Assembly: GCF_021869535.1 (NCBI RefSeq)
Contig: NW_026262668.1
Location: 75,537,558 to 75,601,557 of the forward strand
Length of the DNA stretch: 64,000 nucleotides
Origin: Mytilus californianus
Lineage: Eukaryota; Mollusca; Bivalvia; Mytilida; Mytilidae
Reading direction: 5' to 3'
The position numbers were made by a program, and so were the translations under genes. Of this stretch, positions 20,411-31,335 are shown piece after piece. Within the stretch, counting starts at the first letter, position 1. Each line of letters opens with the position of its first letter. The notes beneath the pieces were generated by a model, which was not told the origin of the DNA, did not search any database, and saw only the letters and a list, made by a program, of their open reading frames with translations.

Positions 20411-21904
20411 TTGCCATCTAAGAAATCGACTCAAACAAAACAACCTAAACCATTAAATGTCACCCTTGAATGAACTGGAAATTTAAAGACAAATACATCA
20501 TTTAAATTATGCAGCACAGAATGACTGGCTACTGATTGATGATACCTTCGTGCTCTGTATTGTTTTACTTAGAGAGTCAAAATAAAAAAATGATGGAAAC
20601 TACTGAATTAGATAAACGACACCAAAGAACACACGTTTCAACTATTTTAAAATTTATTCTATATAATAACAATTTTATTTGGGCTACACCTTACTGTTGA
20701 AGACAATTTAGAGATAACATTAGAAATTTTACCAGTTAAATTTGGCATCGATAATTGGTTTAATTAAGTGAATAATGTTATTCTAATGTAATAAATAATC
20801 AAAAGTGCCTAGATTGATAAAAAGTGTATCTTTGAGCAATCTTTGGGCATTTGTAATTAAGTCGCAAGTTCAGAAATTCTCCACCTCAAGATAATACTTG
20901 ATAAGCCATTGTGAATTTAAAATGGATTGAAGATCCTTTTGAAAATATTTCATTTGAAATTTACCATATCTTTTTTTATTGCTTCCCCTTTAAATGAAGA
21001 AAATTATCAAAAGATAGGAAAGAGTATCACCCTAGAAGATACATTTGGTGACATTGTTGGTGCATGAATACTTAAGTAAAGGCAATAAGATTTTGCTAGA
21101 TTTACTTCCCTTATATCACATTTTGAATGGTATCATTTAACCTAAATGCAGTAGTAGGAAATTCTGAAAAATGATGTCTATTCATATATGTTTGATGCAA
21201 AAGTATTTGGATCTAAGTCTACCAAGGAAAATGGAAAAAGTATATAAATAGTAAAAACCATGTACGGGTCTCGACTATCCAATAGATAAAATGTATTGTA
21301 GAGTTATCGCAAAGATAACAAGTTTGTCAGGAAATTTGCCTGTTTCGTTTACGTAATAATTAATAATTGAACTTATGGGATAAATACCACAAAACATTGT
21401 ATATAATCATTCCTTGTGAGAAATCAGAGATATATGATTTTTTCTTCTTAATTTGTCGTGGCATGTATCTGTATCTGTCTTACTTCTGCCAATAAAGGCA
21501 CACCTCCACTAGTTGGGAGTAAAGGAATTTCTTATCCACCACCAATAATCAGTTTAATTTGTACATCTAATATTTATGTACAACACACTGTACCCACTAG
21601 ATTAATGCCATAAATGTCTCTTTAATGGGATATAGTTTATTACACTTTAACCTTAAGCAGGGATATAATTTTAAGGATAGAAAGATACAAAAAAAGACCA
21701 AAACAGTCTTATATAACTAATAAGTATACCGTAAAATCTAAAAGTATACAAGCATGGGATTCTGGACGATACCAAGATGCGAACATTCTACTTTGAAGGC
21801 TTTCTAATAGTTCTAGATTTGGTTGCATTTTAAGCAATACACGTTTTTAAAACTTACTAGTAAATATAGACTAATAATTAATCAAAAATATTAAGGTTAT
21901 CCCA
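20411..21904. other. AT-rich intergenic DNA, nothing recognised
   Basis: No frame above background length, no tandem array and no long inverted repeat were seen. Confidence 0.5.
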
Positions 21905-22008
21905 ACTTGTGGTGGTACTCTTCACCAATAAAAATTGGTCGCCATGATATAGACAAGAGTACTGAAAGCGGCGTTAAACACCAACAATAAATCAATCAAT
22001 CAAACTTG
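21905..22008 (+). mobile_element. SINE 3' part
   Basis: CACCAATAAAAATTGGTCGCC, a GCGGCGTTAAACACC block and an AATCAATCAATCAA tail match the 3' half of the SINE at 16669-16934, in the other orientation. The tRNA head is missing. Confidence 0.7.
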
Positions 22009-22329
22009 TGGTTGTAATAACCACCATTCAATCAGACATGCGTTTTAACACATTTGATGTCTCTTTAATCTAGAAAAGCGCTTCGGACGCATGAAATTAT
22101 TAAACGTGTTGTTTTCAATTTTTGAATGAGGTATCTTAAGTCAAAATCTTTTAGAACCCAAAACTTAAAAAAAAAGATGAAGTAAATTGTCAACAGTATG
22201 ACTTGAACATAGACAAACCTCAACAAGGGAATGGCGACTCGTCATATCAAAATAATTTTTCGACTTGGGACTCTATCATTATTATTTATCATTAACAGTA
22301 TATTGTATACGTAGCTTTAAAACGGATAA

Positions 22330-22515
22330 CAAGTACCAATCGGACTAAAAATCAGTCGAAGAAAGACAAACACAATGATATAAAGAAAACAGAGAAACAA
22401 GAGTCCACATTCCACTGCACAGAAAACAAAGAATGAGTTACACGAATCCCGTCAATATCCGGGATGAAAGTGCCTGTACAAATAGTGGCACCAGTCGTAT
22501 TGCTCATAGTATCGT
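22330..22515 (-). mobile_element. diverged PLE 3' tail
   Basis: Order and spacing of several phrases (CACGAATCCCGTCAATATCC, then GTGGCACCAGTCGTATTGCT) parallel the subfamily A tail (CACGAACCCCACCAAAAACT, GTGGCACCCGTCGTGTTGCT). This is an older relative. Confidence 0.5.
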
Positions 22516-25210
22516 TCTCTCAAAAAGCCGTCTTTTAGTCAGCTTGTTTTCAAATGTTGTTAAAGAAAGTGATAGAGTACTGAGATAATTAGCTTAACCT
22601 AATAACATGCTTCGGTGTCTGTCCCAAGTGTCCAGTGGTTTTCTCTTCATATTGTTTTTCTTGATGATGCCTTTTGAATTTTTGTTTTCCCAATTTAAAT
22701 CATACCCTTATTTGGAGCGGATATCAGTATTGTCAAATGGTTTGGACATTACATGTATTTAATTTGAAGATTATATGGAAACCATTTACACGTCCTATTT
22801 TTTATGGTTCATTTGTATAGATGTAAGCATAGTATAATGTCGCGGTTTTTGTATGTACTTGTGGCCTCTTATATAGCAAATGCATAGTCAGCTTTACCTT
22901 TTATGTTTGATATTTTAAACATACAGGGTACAAAATCTTACTGATGAAGACGTGTGTGAATCCAATGTGTTTGTTAAACATCAAATGTCATGAAATTAAT
23001 TTTATTCACTTATAGCTATATAATGTAATGTTATATTTGAGTCCATTATTAATGTCAGCCATTACCTTTAATTTGTTGTTTATTGAAACTACACATCATG
23101 CCATTAAGCTTTAATATTCAAATTGTGCCTATAAAATTCTCAAAATTGTACTGTTGAATTTCACCTATAACATTTCCACCTTCTCACCAGGCCTATTTTT
23201 ATTTTTCTTATCATTCAGATTCTCGAATTTAATTTTAGTCTTTGAAAAACTTTTAAAAAGCCAGCTGCTTTTGGAATAATGTATAATGATTTCAGTGCTT
23301 CAATGGAGAAAAAAGCTCCATTACATATCGTACTTATTATGATCTAGTTATATTTGTTTAACTAAATAGAACAAACTACATATATATTGTTATAAAATAT
23401 TGGATAGACTTTTTTCTAACAACTAACATGAAGAAAAAAACCTGTGGTCGAGTAACCTGGTTGACATCTATGTATAAAGATTACTTCAGCCTTTACGACA
23501 TTTAGAATGAATTTAGCTATGAATTATTGTTTTGACCCGTCCGATCGTCTGACCGTCTGTCACAATCTGATTGAAATATAGATCCTTATATGGCCATGCT
23601 TCGCTTACAAGGATATGAAAACGCTCCATTATATTTCAAGTTTTAAAGACCTTTCAGCGTCTTCGGGTTTTGACGCAATGATAAAAAAGAATTGAAGGCG
23701 GAATGTACACTGGCTGATGTAATAATTACCAGAACAGAAAGCTGAAGGAATGTTGTCAGGTCGTTGCTTGTAAGCAAAGCGTGGACACACTATCTGTATG
23801 TTATTCAGATTGCGTCTGTCAAATTTGGTTGACTGATGTAAAAATGATGACCTTATTTGAGATTAGAATCAAAATTTAATATATATTTGCATGAGATACC
23901 AAAAAAAAAACAAAAAACAAACAAACACCAATTTGAAATTTGCGTATAAATGTGTTACATAACAATGCCCCAATAACCTTCCTTTTTAAGATGGGAAGCA
24001 ACTTAGATGCATGATAGCATATACTGTTTGGAAGGTTAAGTTCATAATTTTTTTTTAATATTCTTATTTTGTCCATCAAATTGGAACAAGGCCTGCATTT
24101 ATGATGATGTTTTGGCTTTTATTAATTTTGTCTTTTTTTTTCAAATTATGAATATAACTATTAAAATCTACCTGGTAAAAATTAAATGCTCACGAGGCTG
24201 TCAGAGGTCAGGAACCTCGTATGTTGTTGTTTTATGTGATATCATTTTGGTTATTTGGTAGTTTCTGTTTGATTTATTCCGTTTTGTTTTTACACGAGCG
24301 ATTAAAAGCTTATACACTTTGTACAGGCAGACACCTGTCGTTTGATGAAGACTGTATAGTTACATCTAGACTCATATTCCTATTTGTGTCGTTGGGGTGC
24401 TATTTGTAGACATACATCCCATGTCATTTATTCATAAATTTTATATTTTTTCATTTTTATTTGTTTTTCTATTATTTGTTAATTTATGTATTGCGTAATG
24501 TCGTAATGTAAAAAATTGTAAATAAAAATATTTTTTTGTGGTGGTATTTTCTGTAACAGTTGAAATAATTTGCACACCTGGTGTCCCATAAACGTGTATA
24601 ATTTCAATTACTTGTTATCATTTTCAAATGTTGTGGTTAGAAAACTACCGTATAAATAATACCTAAAATACAGGTATCAATGTTTTCTGTAGGACAATAA
24701 TTTTGAAAAAATAATAACATTTTATTGAATTAAATCGGATTTCAATTGAAACCTAACATGAATTTAACGTGAAAAATAAGAAGACAGGTGATTATTTTGA
24801 GGAATTCGATAAAAACTATAATTTTGTTCTTGTAAGTTGTCCTTTTAGTCGTAAACGCTTTCATTTCAAATAATTATCTTATTTTCAGTTCTAATTAAGT
24901 CCTTAAAAATCCTTGGAAAAAAAACTGAAAATACATTAATAAAAATCAACATCCCAAGGAATTTGACCAATGTGATAAAACTAAGATTGTCATTGTAAAA
25001 TTTAAAGAAAAACATATATAAAATAAAGAAGTAGGAAATGTTTATCTAAGATTACAAAGTGGAGCACATATTATGTAAAGCCCAAATTATAGATTAGTCC
25101 ATAGGGATCAAATTGTGATGGAAAATATCATAATAGGGGAATATGCTATGATTGCTGATAAAAATATTTACACATTTACAGAAATACACACTATGTCACA
25201 GAATATCACA
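22516..25210. other. AT-rich DNA with one weak foldback
   Basis: Around 23565-23640 there is an imperfect inverted repeat (TTGAAATATA/TATATTTCAA) around a centre with GCTTCGC. The plus frame 24221-24409 is hydrophobic, then reads GRHLSFDEDC. It is unrecognised and more likely part of a repeat than a gene. Nothing else seen. Confidence 0.35.
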
Positions 25211-25214
25211 TGAA

Positions 25215-25620
25215 CAGATAAGTCTGATTACTATCTTGACCTATACAAATTAACTGAAAGTGAGTTTCGATTGAGAACTAAACTTTACGAAAAAGCAGCA
25301 ATTTTAAATATCAAATTATGAATTTGTTTATGCAGCACTATTTAAGCTATATCTATAGCCCAGTTAAAACGATAATACAAGACTAGCATTCCCTATCAGG
25401 ACTTTTCTTTGAGATATCTCGTTTAAATGGAGCTATTGAACCCAGTCTTCTCTAGTTTTAAAACCTCATCATGGTTCGGATGACCGTTATGGAATATCTG
25501 TGTAATACATGACAGCGGATCTGTTCCTTTGGTCGATACCACAATCCTGCCCTCCTTTTCTCGTATTTGAGAATATCGTCGGATGTGACTTATGATCGGA
25601 CTTTTCACATGACACGAACA
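25215..25620 (+). mobile_element. PLE C-terminal scrap
   Basis: Pieces read YYLDLYKLTESEFRLRTKLY and later SWFG*PLWNICV, equivalent to HHELVDRYGISV in better copies. The order matches the post-RT region of the PLEs. It contains many stops and is a separate copy from the next fragment, because the same coding region starts again at 25640. Confidence 0.55.
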
Positions 25621-25639
25621 ATACTACGTAATTACTAGA

Positions 25640-26150
25640 AGAAACGCTTTTATTGTCATTTAGCGTGAATGCATTAATCAGTGAGTGCTCACATATGATA
25701 TTTCCCAGTGAACTTGAAATTAAGAATACTACCCAAACTAGAACGTCTGCTTTATATCTCGATCTTTTCTTCGATATTCATACAGATGGAATACTTCAAA
25801 CCAGAATTTATGACAAACGTGAAGATTTCAACTTTCAATGGCCAACGTCCTCTTTCTCAGAAGTAACATACCTTCTCCTCCTTCGTTTGGCGTTATCATA
25901 TCTCTATTGATACGTTACGCTCATATATTGAATACTATACGTACTTCATTTGCAAGGGTGTGCTCCTGAACTAAAAAATACTCCAATAGAGTTACGAGGA
26001 AGAACAACTGAAATCGACATTACATAAGTTTTACGGTCACCATCACGAATACGATTTGTCTGTTTCTCAACTATCTAGCGACATGTTTCGCAGTCTTGAA
26101 TCTTTAGATACCAAAATAGGTTCTTATCTGCAATTTTACTGATTTTGCAC
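25640..26150 (+). mobile_element. PLE C-terminal fragment, subfamily B
   Basis: Frame 25653-25910 gives IFPSELEIKNTTQTRTSALY, LDLFFDIHTDGILQTRIYDK and REDFNFQW, the region after the YIDD motif. It is followed in other frames by the KFYGHHHEYD-type phrase near 26025. It begins just after where YIDD would be. Confidence 0.75.
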
Positions 26151-26837
26151 TTTTCCCGATTGTGACTGAGTGTGGATTTTTGTCATTTTTGTGTGGATTT
26201 TGGTCTCGCTCCTTTTGTAGATCATGCGATTCTCTCAGTTTTTGTTTGTAATCTTGCTTTGTCTGTTCTAAATCGATCTATGAAATTTGAACATCGGTAA
26301 ATTACTACTGCCCTAATTTACGGCTTATACTTTACGGAATACTTACATTACAGCAGTCTCGAAAGCACATTGTACATACTGTAGGAGATAAACCAAATAA
26401 CTGTTGCTCACAATTGTCTGACTATCTAAGTTTTGACAAGTTGGTTGATAATGTCTAATTTGTCAGTTTTTAGGGACTTTCTCATTTTGAATTAACCTTG
26501 GGGTTCGGTATTTTTGTTACTATTTTCGCATGGCGGCTGATGCAAACATAGCAGAAGATGCATGCATATCAGGAGACTCTTACTCTGTCAATCTGGTCTC
26601 GCTCCTTTTGTTGATCATGCGATTCCCTCAGTTTTGTTTGTTACCTTGCTTTGTCTGTTCTTAATCGATCTATGAAATTTGAACATCGGTAAACTACTAC
26701 TGACATAATTTACAGCTTACACTTTACGCAATACTGACATTACAGCATTCTCGAAAGCACATTGTAGATACTGTAGGAGATAATGTAAAATAAATGTTGC
26801 TCACAATTGTCTGAATAACTAAGTTTTGACAATTTAA
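26151..26837 (+). repeat. PLE 3' module, duplicated in direct orientation
   Basis: About 245 bp at 26196-26441 recur at 26590-26837 (GATCATGCGATTC, TTTGAACATCGGTAAA, GAAAGCACATTGTA). Both follow sequence typical of the PLE 3' region (TTCCCGATTGTGACTGAGTG; GCATATCAGGAGACTCTTAC). This suggests two tails in tandem or a local duplication. Confidence 0.75.
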
Positions 26838-27359
26838 GTACAATAACTCTATAAAGACTATTTAAAAAAAAGATATACACATCTCTATGTGATGGTAAAA
26901 ATTGTGTATGATTTTATTGCCTGCCTAAACATACTGTTCGAAAACTAGTGTACCTCAAAATCGTTGATATTCTGATTGTTTGTTTGTTAAAGTCCAATGA
27001 TTCTGGAATGATCCAATTAATAATAAAAAAAATTAACAAGCAACCAAACAGAAAAAATACAATTAAAGAGAAAACACACCAAACAATTCCACGGTAGACA
27101 ACTGTGCAAAAAAGTACTGTAGTTTAGATCTGTTCTAAATTTCCGCATACTGATCTTTTTTGTCAGAAATATCTTACAACTTTCAAAAGATTGGCAATTC
27201 TATGTTGAAAATGTGTTAGTTACCTTAAAGCAATAGCTATCTTGAACCTATATAGGTGCCACACACCCAATTTAAAATCTCTATATATTCAACCAATTTG
27301 TTTTAAATTTAAACAGCCCTGTTAATATTATACCTTTAGCTTAACTTAAAATACATGTA

Positions 27360-27480
27360 TAGCCAGGAATATGACAGTTGTTATCTATTCGTTTGATGTG
27401 TTTGAGCTTTTGATTTTGCCATTTGATTAGGGACTTCCCTTTTTGAATTTTCCACGGAGTTCAGTATTTTTGTGATTTTA
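27360..27480 (+). repeat. dispersed repeat, partial copy
   Basis: The part reading CAGGAATATGACAGTTGTT...TTTGAGCTTTTGATTTTGCC...GTTCAGTATTTTTGTGATTTTA corresponds to the minus-strand block at 20060-20180 and to 34890-34980. Confidence 0.55.
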
Positions 27481-27489
27481 CTTTTTTCT

Positions 27490-27815
27490 TAGATGTACAT
27501 TTATCACCATTCTACAAGTCTAAACTCTTTAGTGACATGTTTTTCCTAGTCTTGGGTCTTTATATACTATAGCAGTCGTCTTATCTGTAATTTTACCGAA
27601 TGTGTCCTTCTTCCGATTGCTACTTTTTGACTGAGTGTGGATTCGCATGTCTGGTGATTCATGTATAAAAGGAGACGCTTACCCTGTCGACGCACCCGGT
27701 TTCGCTCCTTTAAGAGTTCATACAATTCTCTAAGTTATTGTTTGTAACCTTGATTTGTATTCATTATCGGTTTATAAGAATTGAAAATAGGTAAACTACT
27801 GTTGCTTTAGTTCAA
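27490..27815 (+). mobile_element. PLE 3' module
   Basis: It carries the series TTCCGATTGCTACTTTTTGA, GTGTGGATTCGCATG, GGAGACGCTTACCCTGTCGA, GGTTTCGCTCC and GGTAAACTACTGTTGC. The same order is found at 26150-26700 and, on the other strand, 42870-43130. No coding part precedes it. Confidence 0.6.
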
Positions 27816-30184
27816 CATTTTCCCCATATTCCTTATCACATTTCTGGCAAGAATTTGTTTATCAAAATTAACCTAGACCCAGAGCTATTAGAGTCTCAAA
27901 ACAATTGACTCCTAAAATGACAGTTCATAAAGTGATATATTTTTTTGTGTAAAGTGGGATTAGGATGCTGATGCTCTTTTATAATTGAATTCCACAGCTG
28001 AATGTATAAAAAAAACACGATAAAACGGAATATTATGCAAACCAAAGTAAAATACTCTTTCCTGCTTTTAATGCACAGTTGTGAATAACCATTATCAGGA
28101 TGACATCGAGATAAAAGTTGGAGTAGTCACAAAACAGTAGAAAGGACATTAAAGTATATGTGGAGACGTAAATCTGCAACAGGCAAAAGGTAACCAAATC
28201 ATTTTAAGGTGACAGAGGGAGATGAAATCCTATGGTTTTTAATACTTGCAAATATAATCAGCTATAAATTATGAAAATGTCCGTAGCTTAACATTGACTA
28301 CCGGAGAGATACAATCCTTGGAACCAACAAGACAACAAACGCACACAAATGTTTTATTGGCAATATAAGAAGTTAATAACAAAAACAGCGTTACATTTAA
28401 CATTTTCAAAGTGAAAATAATAATTCCCATCGAAAAAATTCTATATCCCTACCTGGGGCAAATGCTATTACTAAAAAAAATAAAAAATATATTCATGACT
28501 TTGTCTACTCCGAAGCGCTTTTCTGTATTTTTTAATCATGATTGCTCGTAGCCAAGTATGCATAACTACCTAAACACGTGAACAGCTACCGGTGCTTTTT
28601 GTGGAAACATTTACACGGGAATGCTTCGAAATAAGATTACAAATAAATCTATTCCTCCAAACCAATGTCTTTGTGTATACTAATTATAACCCTTTATATC
28701 TTTTTCTTTAATGAGTTGTTATATTTCTTACAATTGAACAGAACACAGTTTTTTTTACCACTAAGTTAAACTTATGAAAATCAACAGAAAATTAAAAACA
28801 GATTTTTTCGTGGCCCACCAACAACTACTAATGCTGAACTGACTTCTACTTTCGTTGCTTTTTTTTTTTTTTTTTATACGAAATGACCTCCTTAATTCTT
28901 TGAACGTTTATTTTGATATTGGTTCAATAACAGTTGAAAATATTAGCAAAATATAAAGAAACCTAACAATATAAAAAAATAACAAATTATTATTTAACAA
29001 ACATAAGTTATTGAAAGCTAGTGAAGCTTACAATGTAGGGTTTTATTGTGTGTTCTACTCTTTATGACCAACATCGATTTTATTTTTTATGAATATTTCT
29101 AAATTTATGTCATTTTATAGGCACGGCATTAATCAGTTAATCACGGCGAAGCGTGTACAGCCAATTATTACGATATCCCTTCAGGCTCTACATCCGGTTC
29201 TATGCTAATTTAATCATCAGGTCAAATCTTGAAATCAACTACTGTATTGATTCTAACTAAAATATTACAGTTTAAAAACAGTATCATGAGTTTATGTTCA
29301 GAGAAAAAGTAAGATTTCAAACCTGATAGGATCTTAAAAATGCAAATTTTAGTGCCATAAAACTTTTATCAAATGTATACGAAATGACTTCCTTAATCCT
29401 TTGAACGTTTATTTTATTTATTTCAGAACTTAAGTCCTCGGTTTAAAGATCATTTATCAATTAGTAATATTTCGTAGCAAAGTCATGATACAAAGATCAA
29501 TTTATTTCGGCAACAGAAGAGTGAAAGTCAATTTTTTTTATACATAGGTCTAAGCTGTCATTGTAGAAAATTGATATCAAAACAGTAAACTTGCTTAAAC
29601 ACTCCCAAAAGTACTGGCCACTGCAAAAACTGTTTTCCAATTTGAGAAATGGAAGTGTAGAAATAATTTTATCTTTTCTTAAATTCTTAACTTACATATT
29701 AAATGCATTATCGGAAACTATGAAAATGTTGGCATAATAATGTATGTATTTTGTAAAGATTGGTAAAATCCGATATAAAAGCCCGTGTAATCCAAGAAGC
29801 ATCCATTTGCCTCTTCCTTAACACAAGGAATAAAATTCAGGAAAACATTTATAAATAGAGATGTCAACTTAACAGCTGTTGATTGCTATTATTTATGATC
29901 GTCTATCTATCTTTTGTTATCGTATAATTGTATATGAAAATAAAACTTAGTAAATTTTGTGTGTCCAAAACGGTTTTCTGGATTTATCTTCACCAGGAGC
30001 GCTCAGCCAAAGATATTTGAAAGACGAAGATGTATGAATACATGAATTCTGCAAAATAAACAATAACCAACAAAGGTTGAAGAATTACAGACAACAGACA
30101 AAATCATGACAAAAAAAAAGAAGACCAACAGACTGAAAAAAAATTCCACAGCAAAAACGAGAGTGAACAATAGTTTATCCCAGT
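27816..30184. other. AT-rich DNA with a short direct repeat
   Basis: A block of about 40 bp (TATACGAAATGAC...CTTTGAACGTTTATTTT) occurs at 28875 and 29376. A T17 tract lies at 28859-28875. A CACG/CGTG hairpin with GCGAAG centre is at about 29142-29155. No gene seen. Confidence 0.4.
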
Positions 30185-30610
30185 GACATGTTCTTAATGC
30201 AAGTCACGATATGAAAACCTGACTCTATCTATAGTATCGTTGATTTCAAATTCATTTTAAAGATGAGGTCAACATAGTCTTCAACTGGGTATTATTCTAT
30301 GATAAGGAAATCATTATCTATATATCCGAACATGAACTTAAGGTATAAGCCTAGCTTCTTTTTATCTATTTTTTCATAAATCCCTGTTTGAATTCTACCG
30401 CTTACAAATAAAGGAATATGTCGGCGCGAAGAATCCAGTTGGTTCCTTCAGGAATGCAGACTGTCTGTTGCAAAACTCGTTCATCAAACGTAACAGATAT
30501 AATGTCTATTGAAACATCACGCATCCCGATGATGTCAGTTTCGTTGTTTTTGCAACGAATGCTTTGTTTTTTCACTAAACAAGCTATTTTATCTTCTTTG
30601 GTCATTCGGT
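30185..30610 (-). mobile_element. PLE reverse-transcriptase fragment, decayed
   Basis: The minus frame 30605-30402 reads RDVSIDIISVTFDERVLQQT and VCIPEGTNWILRADIFLYL, a decayed form of the IPMGTNCAPLLADLFLY region. Further left, FMFGYIDNDF corresponds to FTFRYIDDVL. Several stops intervene. The left end is near 30185. Confidence 0.65.
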
Positions 30611-30769
30611 TTTATGAAAAAATAGTATCATGTCAATCTGTCTGAAAAGTTGAAATGAAGAATAATTGTATAAAATTTATTGTTAGATTCACACCGTCTG
30701 TATACTAGGTACTCTTACAGTAACTCTGAGTAATACATTAAATGGGATAATAACAGACTACTAGCACAT

Positions 30770-30985
30770 GAATCATCAACACTCGTCTCCGAAAAAAAAA
30801 ACCACCAGACTTACAAAACAAATACAGGCAACAACGAACAGCAGACGGTTTAGATAGTCTAACGTGGCATTGGTGCAATATGTGGCGAGGATAAAACCAG
30901 TGTAACATGCGCAAAGACCTCCACCATTGCCTATCGCGATCATATGTTGTAGAACTACAACACACAATAAAACATGCACAGTGAA
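30770..30985 (-). pseudogene. membrane-protein exon relic, possibly SLC17-like
   Basis: The minus frame 30979-30776 reads MIAIGNGGGLCACYTGFILA and NRLLFVVACICFVSLVVFFF, then GDE. Two hydrophobic segments ending in FFGDE vaguely recall the last helices of SLC17-type transporters (GN-x-GG...YVTG-x-IL..., then F-x-FGSGE). No splice sites were established and the match is only by eye. Chance translation is a real alternative. Confidence 0.2.
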
Positions 30986-31335
30986 TTTACCAACATGATG
31001 ACCGCTAACTTCAACAAGAAAACAACAAAATTGGGCGATTGTGGTTGCTGATAAATTAGTTCCAACTAATTTGGAAACAAGTTTCGTAAAGCTTTCGGTT
31101 GTTCAAGTAATATAGCGTGTTTCTACGAATATTTACATAATTTGAGTATCAAGTAGAGTGACAAAAGATCCAGTTCTTGATATTTATTCGAAATTCCAAA
31201 GAAACAGATCTTTGATTGTTAGGAATTTCCTTTTAAAAAAAATAACATTGCTGTTTATTTTGAATTTCTAAGTAAAACAACATTGTCAAGGGTTTTTTAA
31301 GTGGGGGCATCGACATATTGTCATGTGTTGGTGAC

